The notes: a model not told the origin generated them from the sequence alone. DNA of 64,000 bases from Paracoccus kondratievae (GCF_009301415.1 NZ_CP045073.1:1131501-1195500), one strand, 5' to 3'; shown: positions 26,929-35,452, counted from the stretch's first letter. A program made the numbers and translations.

Positions 26929-28167
26929 ATGCAGACTGTGACCACCTCGTCCATGGACGAATTGAAAACCGGCTGGAAATATCTCGTCGCCGCCATGGTC
27001 GGCTGCGGGTTGGGGGTTTCCTCGCTGCCGATCTATACGGCCGGCGTCTTCTTCCCCGCGCTCATCGCCGAATACGGCTGGAGCCGCTCGCAGCTCTCCT
27101 TCGCGGTGCTGCTGTTCACGCTGTCGATCGGGGTGGCCTCACCCATCGTGGGCCGGGCGATCGACCGCTTCGGCCCGGTGCGTTGCGCGGCGGTCTCGAT
27201 CATCTCGGCGGTGGTGCTGTATCTGGTCCTTGCCCGTTTCGTGAACAGCCTTGCGGGCTTCTATGCCGTCCATGTCCTGATCGCGCTGCTGGGCGCGGCG
27301 GCGGCGCCGGTGGCCTATACCAAGGTGATCGCGGGCCATTTCTCGCGGATGAAGGGGCTGGCCATGGGCATCACCCTGATGGGCCCCAGCGTTGTGGCGA
27401 CGGTCGCGCCGGCCATCGTGGCGACCTCGATCGACGACACCAACTGGCGCGCGGGCTACATCGCGCTGGCGGTCATGATGGCGATCGTCCTGCCCTTCCT
27501 GCTGCTTCTGCGCGGGCAGGGCGATGGCGTCCAGGCTGCGCAGGCCGCCCCCGAGGACGACAACGGCGCCTTCACCGAGGCCGAACGCCGGAACATCTTC
27601 CGCCTGCTGATCACCGGGCTGGCGTTGTTTTCGCTCGGCATCGGCAGCCTGATCGTGCACCTGTCGCCGATGCTGATCGACGCGGGGCTCGAGCCGGTCA
27701 CGGCGGCAGGGATCGTCGGCTTCCTGGGCATCTCGGGGATGGCGGGGCGCCTGATCGGCGGCTGGTTGGCCGACCGCATCTTCGCGGCCTACATCCTGGT
27801 CGGGGTGTCGCTGTCGGCGGCCCTGGGCTGTCTTGCGCTGGCCATGGTCGGCGCCAGCGTGGCCATCCCCGCCACGATCGCTATCGGCTTTTCACTGGGC
27901 GTCGAGGCGGATCTGATGGGCTACCTGGTGTCCCGATATTTCCGCAGGTCCGACTACAGCAAGGTCTATGGCTGGCAATATGCGGCGTTCATCGGAGCCG
28001 TCGGGATCAGTCCGCTGATCATGGCGCGGATATTCGATTCGCTGGGCAACTATCAACTGGGGCTGTTCCTGAACGTCGTGTTGTTGACGATGGCTGCGGC
28101 GGTGTTCCGGGTGCTGCCGCGTTATGATAAACCTGCCGCTGTCCGGAGTTTTGCTTCAGCAGGCTGA
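26929..28167 (+). CDS. major facilitator superfamily transporter
   Basis: A 412-residue MFS protein with twelve predicted membrane segments and the loop 2-3 motif GRAIDRFGPVR. The second half repeats it as GRLIGGWLADRIF. It resembles monocarboxylate/oxalate-formate type transporters that import organic acids. The ATG at 26929 has AGGAG nine bases upstream, so the longer frame from 26878 is rejected. As last gene of the operon it probably brings in the substrate of the hydrolase, providing a second uptake route besides the ABC importer. Confidence 0.88.
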   Translation: MQTVTTSSMDELKTGWKYLVAAMVGCGLGVSSLPIYTAGVFFPALIAEYGWSRSQLSFAVLLFTLSIGVASPIVGRAIDRFGPVRCAAVSIISAVVLYLVLARFVNSLAGFYAVHVLIALLGAAAAPVAYTKVIAGHFSRMKGLAMGITLMGPSVVATVAPAIVATSIDDTNWRAGYIALAVMMAIVLPFLLLLRGQGDGVQAAQAAPEDDNGAFTEAERRNIFRLLITGLALFSLGIGSLIVHLSPMLIDAGLEPVTAAGIVGFLGISGMAGRLIGGWLADRIFAAYILVGVSLSAALGCLALAMVGASVAIPATIAIGFSLGVEADLMGYLVSRYFRRSDYSKVYGWQYAAFIGAVGISPLIMARIFDSLGNYQLGLFLNVVLLTMAAAVFRVLPRYDKPAAVRSFASAG

Positions 28168-28308
28168 GATGTCACTACTGTCCGTCGCTGGATGATCTGG
28201 AACGGAAGGCTTGGCTCGTTCGGCTTTCAGTCCATGCTGCGGTTTGATGATGCAGCAATCGGCGCTTCTCAAAGGTTTTGATCTCTTGCGCCGTTTGAAG
28301 ATGGTTTA

Positions 28309-28490
28309 GGCATTGTTGCAGAAGTCAGGCAGTGGTGGGACGTGCCCTTTCCCCGCTTGGTTCAGGCCACGCGTTCGATCTCTGCGATGCCGAGTGCATT
28401 GAGGCGGTTCATGGGCGCAACGCGGATCTGGACTTTGGCTGCTTGGCGGTCCGGGTCCCGTGATGCGATGCGCTCGCCGAAGGCGTTGAC
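28309..28490 (-). pseudogene. IS5-family transposase C-terminal remnant
   Basis: The minus strand encodes a tail similar to IS5-type transposases: ASRDPDRQAAKVQIRVAPMN followed by RLNALGIAEIERVA and a stop at 28362. The plus strand begins GGCATTGTTGCAGAAGTCAG at 28309, which resembles IS5-group terminal repeats. Only the last about 45 codons remain. The right side switches to an HsdR-like sequence on the other strand. Confidence 0.5.
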
Positions 28491-28494
28491 CTCA

Positions 28495-28656
28495 GCAAGT
28501 TGGGAACTGACGCACCACAAGCTGACCGCGAAGGACAGGGCCGACCTGACCTTGGGCGCCGGAGCCGATAAGCTGAGGCCGATGACCGAAGCCGGCTCGG
28601 CTGAGGTGCAGGACAAGGAGAAGGCGCCGCTGTCCGAAATCCTATTGAAGGTGTAG
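28495..28656 (+). pseudogene. remnant of type I restriction enzyme HsdR
   Basis: About 50 codons read LTHHKLTAKDRADLTLGAG followed by GSAEVQDKEKAPLSEILLKV. This matches the conserved segment of type I restriction subunit R (HsdR) near the start of its C-terminal helical region. The piece is cut on the left by the IS5 scrap and on the right by an IS3 scrap. No hsdM or hsdS is present. It shows that this island once carried a type I restriction system. Confidence 0.65.
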
Positions 28657-28811
28657 CTGCCATAGCGGCGGGCCAGTGCAACGATGTCGTCGGTCAATTG
28701 CCGCTCGTCATCCCGGTCGCGAGAAAGGCGACGCTGCGTGGAACGGTTCTGCCCCAGCACGCGGACATACCGCTCCGACACGCGGCTAGCAGGGCAGTGC
28801 GAAAGGGCACG
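28653..28811 (-). pseudogene. IS3-family OrfB N-terminal remnant
   Basis: Minus-strand codons read SRVSERYVRVLGQNRSTQRR followed by DDERQLTDDIVALARRYGSY, the usual beginning of IS3-type OrfB (HTH_21 region before the rve core). It stops abruptly at the junction with the HsdR remnant near 28650. The rest of the transposase is absent. Confidence 0.7.
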
Positions 28812-29018
28812 GTCTAGCGCGTCAGCCGAGTCCAACCTTGCCCGCATCGGTTTTGGTTGCATTTCAGCTCCGGCGTTTTGGGTTGATGAGATGAGCGAGC
28901 CCCGGCCCGCTCTCCACAAAATGGGTTGTAGGGACGGGGCTGACGACGGCGCAGGTTGAAAATCTCCGTAGCATGATGTATATGTTTCTGCATATACACA
29001 TGAACAGGAGGGGCGATC

Positions 29019-29282
29019 ATGCCGCATCCGCAGCCATCTTCAGGGCCTCGTGAAGCCAAGCTCTTCCGCAACAACAAGAGCCAGGCCGTCCGCATCCCGG
29101 CTGACTTCGAGATGCCGGGGGATCGGGTGAACATCTATCGTGACGGGAACCGGCTTATCATCGAGCCGCTGCGCCGCAAGAACCTGCTTGAAGTGCTGGC
29201 CGGACTAGACCCGCTTGGGCCAGAGGATCAGTTTCCTGATGTGGACGAGACGCTTCTCCCGGCCAAGGAAATCGACCTTTGA
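29019..29282 (+). CDS. vapB: VapB-type antitoxin (AbrB/SpoVT fold)
   Basis: An 87-residue protein with a swapped-hairpin AbrB-like domain: AKLFRNNKSQAVRIPADFEM followed by VNIYRDGNRLIIEPL. The C-terminal arm (PDVDETLLPAKEIDL) would wrap around the VapC toxin. AGGAGG lies just upstream of the ATG. It binds its own promoter and neutralises VapC. The stop overlaps the vapC start, so translation is coupled. The pair looks intact and probably stabilises the replicon. Confidence 0.9.
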   Translation: MPHPQPSSGPREAKLFRNNKSQAVRIPADFEMPGDRVNIYRDGNRLIIEPLRRKNLLEVLAGLDPLGPEDQFPDVDETLLPAKEIDL

Positions 29283-29680
29283 CCCTTTACATGCTCGACA
29301 CCAATATCGTCTCCGATCTGCTGCGACATCCTGACGGCAGCGCGGCAAAGCGCATTGCCGAGGTCGGCCCGGATGCGATCTGCGTGAGCATCATCACAGC
29401 CGCAGAGCTGCGATATGGGTGCGCCAGGAAAGGGTCTGCGAAACTCCTGGCGCATGTCGAAGCGATACTGGAAAGCGTGCAGGTTCTGGCGCTCGATGTG
29501 CCTGCTGACGCAGAGTATGGCGGCATTCGTGCCGAGCTTGAGGCCGCTGGTAAGCCCATTGGTCCGAACGATCTGTTGATCGCAGCTCATGCCTACGCCG
29601 CAGGCGCAATCCTTGTGACTGACAACACGGGCGAGTTTTCCCGCGTTCGCGGCCTGCGGGTTGAAAACTGGATCAGGTAG
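29279..29680 (+). CDS. vapC: VapC-type PIN-domain ribonuclease toxin
   Basis: A 133-residue PIN-domain toxin. Acidic residues of the active site are visible in MLDTNIVSDLL, in AAELRYG, in GPNDLLIAAHA and in VTDNTGEFSRV. VapC proteins cut tRNA or rRNA when not held by VapB. TTG at 29279 is used as start because it overlaps the vapB stop (TTGA) and yields the usual MTLYMLDTN beginning; ATG at 29291 is the alternative. Length and motifs are complete. Confidence 0.9.
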   Translation: MTLYMLDTNIVSDLLRHPDGSAAKRIAEVGPDAICVSIITAAELRYGCARKGSAKLLAHVEAILESVQVLALDVPADAEYGGIRAELEAAGKPIGPNDLLIAAHAYAAGAILVTDNTGEFSRVRGLRVENWIR

Positions 29681-29713
29681 CCGATGAAGCGGGGATTCGA
29701 TCCATCAACCTGA

Positions 29714-29923
29714 ACACCGCTCAGGGAAGGAGCACTTCCAGACCCCATCAACCCGAAACGCCGGATAGCCCAGAAAACAGATCGTGAGCACCTTTACCTG
29801 GCAAAGTTGCTCGGAAACGCACGGGTGGTTCGTTATCTCATGCAGCATCGTCCTGAGTTCCTGGCCAAGTTCCAGGCGATCGCGGACATGGCGCCCACGC
29901 TGCCGCCAGAGGCCGCCGCCTGA
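29714..29923 (+). pseudogene. C-terminal remnant of RepB-type plasmid partition protein
   Basis: Without an obvious start, about 69 codons read DREHLYLAKLLGNARVVRYL followed by MQHRPEFLAKFQAIADM and a stop. This matches the end of the RepB C-terminal domain found in ParB-like partition proteins of repABC plasmids and related proteins. The ParB nuclease/DNA-binding part is missing. It indicates plasmid ancestry of this segment or a lost phage/plasmid-type ParB. Confidence 0.6.
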
Positions 29924-30468
29924 CCGCAACGCGACAACCGATGGGGACCCGGACCCATATCAAGCGCGGTGGTGGGGGTGGCGGCGAACCCGCCTCAAGC
30001 TCGTTCGCTCCGACTGGATCGGACGAGATCGCGAGAACCATGGAGAAGGCTGACCTCCCAAGGGCCGCATCATGTCCGACCGCCGGGTTTCCGTAGAAGA
30101 AATCGTCGTGCATCTAGCATCAGCAAGAACACGGTTTAGCGCGTCAGCTATAGCGCGACAATCTGGGTGAGACCTCGTTTCTCGCAATGGCGGGGCGTGA
30201 GGAGCTCATGGCGGCCGTGAAGCTCGCGGCTGCGGAACGGGCGATCGAAGAGGTACTGGCGGCAGTCCGCCGGCTGACGGCCGAAGATTGACCTGACCAT
30301 ACCAAGGCGCCGCCTGACGAGGCGGATTTTACCGTCCGCCAATGATACGCAGGATTGCGCAACGCTCAAGGCCCGAAAGCGGGCGGAGTATGAGAACCGA
30401 TGAAGGCTCTCGTCTTCCCGCCTCCGGAGGAAGCCGGCATTGATGGTGTCTGATACTTCTTATCACCC
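29924..30468 (+). other. two short unidentified reading-frame scraps
   Basis: At 30072-30170 a 32-codon frame begins MSDRRVSVEEIVVHLA, like the start of excisionase-type HTH proteins, then loses resemblance and stops. At 30187-30291 a 34-codon frame (MAGREELMAAVKLAAAERAI...) is a plausible helical C-terminal piece, open further upstream for a few codons. Neither has a recognisable full domain, and both look like debris. The remaining DNA up to 30468 shows nothing else I can name. Confidence 0.35.
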
Positions 30469-30484
30469 ACTTCTTGCAAAAAGT
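30469..30484. promoter_or_regulatory. palindrome upstream of higBA-like pair
   Basis: ACTTCTTGCAAAAAGT is a 16-bp inverted repeat with one mismatched pair, located 23 bp before the toxin start. HigA-type antitoxins repress their operon by binding such palindromes with their XRE domain. Confidence 0.5.
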
Positions 30485-30507
30485 AACCCGATGGGCTACA
30501 TGTGGGC

Positions 30508-30846
30508 ATGCAGACAGTAGTGGAAACCCCTATCTTTACCCGACAGACCGAAAAGCTGTTCGACGAAGACGAGAAGCGGGAACTGATCGATTTTCTGGCC
30601 GAGAACCCCATGGCCGGTGATGAGATCCCTGGCACGGGTGGGGTGCGCAAGCTCCGGTTCGCAGCCTCAGGTCGAGGCAAACGGGGCGGTGCTCGGGTGA
30701 TCTACTACTACCTGGATGAATCCATGCCGCTTTACGCGCTGCTGGCCTATGCCAAGAACGCGAGAAGCGACATGACCCCGGATGAAAAGCGCACTGTGGC
30801 CGCGCTGGCCACGGCGCTGAAGGCTGCATGGAAGGAAAGGAAATGA
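30508..30846 (+). CDS. HigB/RelE-like toxin
   Basis: A 112-residue RelE/HigB-fold protein. Recognisable elements are the N-terminal helices (FTRQTEKLFDEDEKRELIDF), the sheet VRKLRFAA with the basic GRGKRGGARVIYYY strand, and the helix KNARSDMTPDEKRTVAALA. Such toxins cut mRNA on the ribosome. The order toxin-then-antitoxin with 4-bp overlap is typical of higBA. The ATG at 30508 is chosen over GTG two codons earlier. It appears complete. Confidence 0.85.
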   Translation: MQTVVETPIFTRQTEKLFDEDEKRELIDFLAENPMAGDEIPGTGGVRKLRFAASGRGKRGGARVIYYYLDESMPLYALLAYAKNARSDMTPDEKRTVAALATALKAAWKERK

Positions 30847-31127
30847 GCACGTTTGGCGAAGATCTGATCCAGGCCATGGGCGAGGCACTGGCCCATGCCA
30901 AGGGAGAAGGCACCGCAATTCTGCACGAGCCGGTCGATCCGCGAGAGGTCAGGATGCGGGCGAAGCTGACACAGGCGCAAATGGCCCCATTGATGGGGAT
31001 GAGCCTTTCGGGGTATCGAAAATGGGAACAAGGTCAGCGTCGCGTCTCTGGTCCTGCTGCCACGCTGCTGCGGGTGATCGAGAAAGAGCCCGTTGCGGTG
31101 CAGCGTGCCTTGGCGGGTCGACCCTGA
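30843..31127 (+). CDS. HigA-like antitoxin (XRE helix-turn-helix)
   Basis: A 94-residue antitoxin. A short N-terminal toxin-binding arm precedes an XRE domain (VRMRAKLTQAQMAPLMGMSL, then SGYRKWEQGQRRVSGPAATL). It overlaps the toxin gene by 4 bp. It would bind the palindrome at 30469 to autoregulate. Members of this type usually form a complex with the HigB-type toxin. Confidence 0.87.
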   Translation: MSTFGEDLIQAMGEALAHAKGEGTAILHEPVDPREVRMRAKLTQAQMAPLMGMSLSGYRKWEQGQRRVSGPAATLLRVIEKEPVAVQRALAGRP

Positions 31128-31236
31128 ATGCGTCGAGTAGTTGGAAGCCAACCGGAAATCACCCGCCCCCCCCGCATGATCGGATGAATGCCGAGCAGCA
31201 TTTCCAGGGGCAACCGATAATGCTGGCAGGAACACA

Positions 31237-31620
31237 ATGAGCACTCTGAACATCCATCTGGACACGGGGGCCAATCTTCGGACAGGCTTCACCGAAGCAG
31301 GCGAACTGGCCGTTGCAGCCAAGGGCCGCGAAGCAGTCCCCGCGCTGTATTTTCGCAGCTACGAGGATCTGCATCGGGTTCTCACACCTTCTCGTCTTAG
31401 GGTTGTCATGGCGCTTGCCGGGCAAGGGGTCATGTCCATTGACGAGCTTGCGCACCGGGTCGGGCGCGATGCGCCAGCCGTGCATCAGGACGTAATCACG
31501 CTCGCAGATGCGGGGGTTATCGACCATACTGAAAAAGGCGCCGAATTTCCCTATCGCGGCATCCACCTCGATTTTTGGTTAGATTTATCGGATGGGAACA
31601 TGCAACGGCATGAGCAATAA
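31237..31620 (+). CDS. winged-helix regulator, HVO_A0114-like
   Basis: A 127-residue protein with a MarR/ArsR-like winged helix in the second half (LTPSRLRVVMALAGQGVMSI, then DELAHRVGRDAPAVHQDVITL and a basic wing). It resembles the HVO_A0114-type DNA-binding proteins that serve as antitoxin-like regulators, often beside a DUF6516 toxin. No such partner is seen here, unless it regulates the higBA pair 110 bp upstream. It could be an orphan antitoxin. Confidence 0.65.
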   Translation: MSTLNIHLDTGANLRTGFTEAGELAVAAKGREAVPALYFRSYEDLHRVLTPSRLRVVMALAGQGVMSIDELAHRVGRDAPAVHQDVITLADAGVIDHTEKGAEFPYRGIHLDFWLDLSDGNMQRHEQ

Positions 31621-32532
31621 GCAATATCGGGAGTGCGCTTCATACAATACGGCGCGGCCGATCACCTCAAGGCCTGCAAGATCGCGAACAAACCTCGAAG
31701 CAATTGTGAACCTCCGAACTTTGCCAGCCCCAACACGATAACCCGCGTGCGAAGTGAAATAAAAGGCAGTTAACGAAAAACGCGCTAGCCAAAGCCACTG
31801 GATTCGTTCAGGATTCGGATGGAGAACAGAGCAAGACTCTCTGAAATTTCACATTCTTTGTCGCGTTTCAGAAAGATTTGCCTTTCGTTTCATAAAGGCG
31901 CGGGTTTTGGGACGGTTCACATGAAAGACGAAGCGCCTAATGGCGCTTTTTCTTTGTTTATTTCTGTACGTCTGCTCTCCATACTAGATCGCCATAGCTG
32001 CTCCAGCAGAGCAAGATCCTGAGGAGAGGCACCCTAGATGATTTCCAAGTCACCTGTGTGAGCTCAGTCTGAACTGGTCAGACGACGGCTATGGGCGGAG
32101 AGATGCCTGACGCTAGCGCGGCATGGCACCTGCAGCAAACCCGGAAAAGCGCCCATTCGAGTGTGACGCCGCACAAGCCGCTCACCACTGTCGATCAGGG
32201 CGGAAAGCAGTCGTTGGCGCTCCCAAGAGGTTGAATGATCGCCAGAGTGAAAGCAGGCATTCGGGCTCCCGCGTTTGAAAGACCAAACTGGGGCGGGAAG
32301 CCGTTTGGGGCGGTGCGGCATGGTGCCCGCGGCGAACTTGAGAAAGCAAACACTCATACGTAGCATGGCGATCATCCTGTCTTGCGGGCGGAAACAGTCG
32401 TTCGCTGCAGTCGCAAAATCGAGACTATAGGTTTGAATATCATTCCCGCTCGTCTGATGCACAGTAGTTTTCAACGATCTGTCCGCGCGTTACGATTTCC
32501 CAAGGCATGCACCGGTGAAGGAGGTCAGCAGA
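31621..32532. other. 900-bp region without a convincing gene
   Basis: Several frames are open on both strands (for example minus 32064-32474), but their composition is irregular and none has a domain or good ribosome-binding site. The region holds copy A of a diverged ~100-bp repeat (31801-31900) also found at 63.2 kb. The promoter of the two-gene system should lie at its right end, and an AAGGAGGT site is at 32518-32525. Confidence 0.45.
31801..31900. repeat. dispersed ~100-bp repeat, copy A
   Basis: It aligns over its full length with 63243-63344. Both start GATTCGTTCA(A/G)GATTC and both contain GAGAAC, GCAAGACT, TGAAATTTCACAT, GCGTTTCAGA and AAAGGCG in the same order, with one short indel. 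It is not a transposase gene. It may be the end of an unrecognised mobile element or a shared regulatory leader. Confidence 0.65.
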
Positions 32533-34254
32533 GTGACGGAGAACAGCAAATTAGCCCAGCTGATTATCGATGGCGACGCCGCCGGACGCCTTATCCCGAC
32601 TATACTCGACTTTGAACACAAGGACAGGCAACGAGAACTAAGCGATTTGCTGGCAGAGTTACACAACTCAGGTGAGATCGCTCTGCTCTCGGACCACAAC
32701 CTCGAGGCCATACGACAGCTTGAGCACAACAACTTTTGGATGATTTTCGGCGCGTTGTCTGACGCGATTGAGCGCGTGGCGGATGACTATCACGCCGTTC
32801 AGCGCTTTGCCGAATGTTTGGTCGAAAAGGCAGGTAATGATGGGGCTTCGACCACACCGTTTGCATCATTAGTTCGTTGGTGCGAAAAACATCCCTCGCA
32901 AGCCAGAGAAATTGTACTGGGCGCAATAGACGGCCAAGAAGATTGCCAACGCTCCTGCGTGTTCGCCTTACAAGGCCTCGATGACTTCGGGTGCTTGGTA
33001 GGTTTCTTAGAGGACAGTAGAGCAGAAATCCGATCTATAGGATTTCGCGCCCTAGGACGGCTCAAGAACATGACATCACAGGATGATAAAACCGGCATAG
33101 ATGCTTGCTTTTCGGATATTCAAAGTCCGTCATCCGAGGACGCGAAAAATGCCGCTATTGAGGCCGTTTTTCGTATTTGGGACAAAGAATCAGGCAAAGA
33201 AAAATATCGGCAAGACGAAGTGATCCAGTCCCTTCTCGCCCAGCCGACAGATGAAGACTTGGTCCGCCTGTGTGCAATGCTTTTCTATCACAAGAATGCA
33301 TCCACAGGGCAAACTATCAGTGCAGTATTGAGCAGATCACAAAGCATATCCTCCAGCTTTGAGGCAGCAAGCCACTGGATAGATAGCGCGCTAACCTGGA
33401 AAGATGAACGCTGGTCGTTCAAAGCGGTGGTCGCGTTCATGGAGGCCATGGTTCCGCACTTCGAGAAGCCAGCAAAGAGCGAGCAGTTTCATAACTTTTT
33501 CGAATGGGCTTGGGAGGAACCTTCAAACGCGTCATATCTATTCGCAAGATGGCTAAATTCTGGGGACTTTTCTTTGTGCAGCTTCTTGGCTGAGATGGTT
33601 CGCGGCGGAGATAAAGGAGCAGTTCTGATAATCCAGCCGCGAGACATACCTTCTGAAGCGGTCGATCAAGTCTTTTTGGCCCGAAAATGTATCGGATTCC
33701 TTTGGATGCATGAGATCACGGCAGCGTCAGTTCTGCTCAGTCTTGTGGAACATGGACATCCAGATGCTGTTGCTGAGATCGAAAAACTTCTTTGGGAACC
33801 ACTTTTGCTTAGCTACTCCAGTGAGCTTATACCATATCTTGAGCAGCAAGCGTCTAGTGGTTCTCCGGCCGTGGCTAAGGCAGCTCATGACCTAATAGCG
33901 CGACACAAGGCGTATATTGAGGGATTGAAAAATGCGGAAGAACTCAGTGAACTTGAACCCTCAAATGAAGCGAGGCGGGCAGCTGCGATAAAAGATCACC
34001 AAAGGAACACTGATATTCAAAAGCAAGCTCGGAAAATGTCAGTGTTTGCTAGTCTCGTTCACAAGGTCACGATGCTCTACGGGCGTAAGAGCTTTACCAT
34101 GATTACAGGCGCAGACGGCCAACAGTTTCCTAGCATTAGCCCACTGAGTGAGCACTCCTACAGCTTTGAGATTCCTCGATTATCCGTGGTCGACCCGGTT
34201 GGGTTTAATGCTCTTCTGACGGTTTTTAGGGTCGAGCAGAGAAAAGTAAAATGA
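32533..34254 (+). CDS. large helical-repeat protein of unknown function
   Basis: A 573-residue protein without close relatives that I recognise. It is almost entirely alpha-helical with HEAT-like segments, for example FALQGLDDFGCLVGFLEDS and EIRSIGFRALGRLKNM, then AIEAVFRIWDKESG and AVAKAAHDLIARHKAY. A different C-terminal part (about 510-573) is strand-rich. The GTG at 32533 is preferred because the perfect AAGGAGGT lies 7 bases upstream; GTG at 32515 is possible. The gene is markedly lower in GC than its surroundings, a sign of transfer. It overlaps the next gene by 4 bp (ATGA), so the two products probably act together. Confidence 0.75.
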   Translation: MTENSKLAQLIIDGDAAGRLIPTILDFEHKDRQRELSDLLAELHNSGEIALLSDHNLEAIRQLEHNNFWMIFGALSDAIERVADDYHAVQRFAECLVEKAGNDGASTTPFASLVRWCEKHPSQAREIVLGAIDGQEDCQRSCVFALQGLDDFGCLVGFLEDSRAEIRSIGFRALGRLKNMTSQDDKTGIDACFSDIQSPSSEDAKNAAIEAVFRIWDKESGKEKYRQDEVIQSLLAQPTDEDLVRLCAMLFYHKNASTGQTISAVLSRSQSISSSFEAASHWIDSALTWKDERWSFKAVVAFMEAMVPHFEKPAKSEQFHNFFEWAWEEPSNASYLFARWLNSGDFSLCSFLAEMVRGGDKGAVLIIQPRDIPSEAVDQVFLARKCIGFLWMHEITAASVLLSLVEHGHPDAVAEIEKLLWEPLLLSYSSELIPYLEQQASSGSPAVAKAAHDLIARHKAYIEGLKNAEELSELEPSNEARRAAAIKDHQRNTDIQKQARKMSVFASLVHKVTMLYGRKSFTMITGADGQQFPSISPLSEHSYSFEIPRLSVVDPVGFNALLTVFRVEQRKVK

Positions 34255-34563
34255 AGCTGATACTTAAAGAATATCTCGCATCGCTCAAGGAACGCGGTGA
34301 CCTTGACAAAGTGTTGTTGCCCAACTTGCTGTCTGCGATGGGGTTGCAGGTGCTGAAAACTCCAATGATCGGAACTCGCCAAGATGGAGTTGATATATCT
34401 GCCGTAGGTCAGTTGCCAGACGATGATCAGAAGTACCTTTATTTGCTCTGCGTCAAGGCAGGAGACGTAGGGCGCAACGATTGGGATGCAGGGCCACAGT
34501 CAGTGCGTCCTGAGTTGCAGGAAATTCTGGATGTTTACATAGGTTCGAAAGTTGCAAAAGAGC
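34251..34563 (+). pseudogene. nuclease-like gene, 5' part, interrupted by IS66
   Basis: The first 104 codons of the second gene of the system. The pattern TPMIGTRQDGVDISAVG followed by LYLLCVKAGD looks like a PD-(D/E)xK core (Asp in GVDI, Lys in CVK), as in Mrr-like restriction endonucleases. The IS66 at 34564 cuts codon 105. Joining 34563 to 37401 (after removing the IS and one 8-bp duplication) gives VAKEHQDLPIK in frame and a protein of about 576 residues. In the present state translation runs into the IS and stops at 34604. Confidence 0.75.
34556..34563. repeat. IS66 target-site duplication, left copy
   Basis: AAAAGAGC directly precedes the IS66 left end and is repeated exactly at 37393-37400 after the right end. 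IS66 elements generate 8-bp duplications, so this is direct evidence of a simple insertion. Confidence 0.93.
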
Positions 34564-34662
34564 GTAACGGCCCGATTGTTACCGCCTGCCTGAGTTTGGG
34601 CTGATGGATTAAGGCACGTGCATAGTGACGTCGTTAATGACGTGTCTTATGCGGGTGTGGGG

Positions 34663-35046
34663 ATGCGGGGCGATATTCTTGGACTGGAGCGGCGGCGGCG
34701 GTGGAGCGACGAGGAGAAGCTCGAGATCGTTTTGTCGGTCGGCGTGGACGGGGTGACGGTGACGCAGGTTGCACAGCGGCACGATGTGACGCGGCAGCAA
34801 ATCTATGCCTGGCGGCACCAACTGAAGAAGAAGGGCGTGATTTCGGCGTCTCCGGAAACGCTGTTTCTGCCGGTTGAACTGGACCGGCCCACGGAATTGG
34901 TGATGCAGTCAGCGACCATCTGCGCAGGAGCGCCTCGCCCCGCCCAGATCGAGTTGCAGTTGGCGAATGGTCGCTGCCTGCGCTTCGATCCGGCTCTGGA
35001 TACCGTGACGCTGACACATGTGATCCGTGCGGTGGAAGGGGCATGA
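34663..35046 (+). CDS. tnpA: IS66 accessory protein TnpA
   Basis: A 127-residue protein with a transposase_8-like helix-turn-helix: RRWSDEEKLEIVLSVGVDG followed by QVAQRHDVTRQQIYAWRHQL. IS66 elements need TnpA and TnpB as well as TnpC to move. The ATG at 34663 gives the usual MRGDILGLERRRR start; a GTG at 34618 would add 15 residues. The stop overlaps the tnpB start by 4 bp. Confidence 0.88.
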   Translation: MRGDILGLERRRRWSDEEKLEIVLSVGVDGVTVTQVAQRHDVTRQQIYAWRHQLKKKGVISASPETLFLPVELDRPTELVMQSATICAGAPRPAQIELQLANGRCLRFDPALDTVTLTHVIRAVEGA

Positions 35047-35390
35047 TCGGGCCGGGAACCGGCGTTCGTGTCTATCTGGCCTGCGGCGTGACCGACATGA
35101 GGAAGGGAATCTCCGGGCTGGCTGCACTTGCCCAGGATGTTCTGCGCCAGAAGCCGGCCGGCGGTGCGGTTTTTGCATTCCGCGGGCGTCGCGGCGACAG
35201 GTTGAAATTGCTTCATTGGGATGGTCAGGGCTTCTGCCTGTATTACAAGGTGCTGGAGAAGGGGCGCTTTCCATGGCCGATGTGCGGGGATGGTGCGGTT
35301 CGCCTGACCTCGGCGCAGTTGGCCATGCTGTGGGAAGGCATTGACTGGCGCAGGCCGGATTGGGGCGCGCCACCAGCCCGCGTCGGCTGA
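35043..35390 (+). CDS. tnpB: IS66 accessory protein TnpB
   Basis: A 115-residue TnpB (the IS66 Orf2 type, not the RNA-guided TnpB). Hallmarks are VYLACGVTDMRKGISGLAAL, FAFRGRRGDRLKLLHWDGQG and FCLYYKVLEKGRFPWP. It is translationally coupled to tnpA. Its biochemical role is unknown, but it is required for IS66 transposition. Confidence 0.93.
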   Translation: MIGPGTGVRVYLACGVTDMRKGISGLAALAQDVLRQKPAGGAVFAFRGRRGDRLKLLHWDGQGFCLYYKVLEKGRFPWPMCGDGAVRLTSAQLAMLWEGIDWRRPDWGAPPARVG

Positions 35391-35452
35391 TTTATCCCGC
35401 TGAAACGCCTTGTTTTTATGGCCATTCCGCCTGCCTTGTGGTAGGCGGGCGC

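Noticed and set aside
31819..32022. A 67-codon plus-strand frame
   Set aside because: It starts inside the dispersed repeat and has no domain or ribosome-binding site.
32064..32474. A 136-codon minus-strand frame
   Set aside because: Irregular composition, no start signal and no recognisable fold; the region looks non-coding.
35043..35390. TnpB as an RNA-guided nuclease with an omega RNA
   Set aside because: This is the unrelated small IS66 Orf2 protein, which shares only the name; no RuvC motifs.
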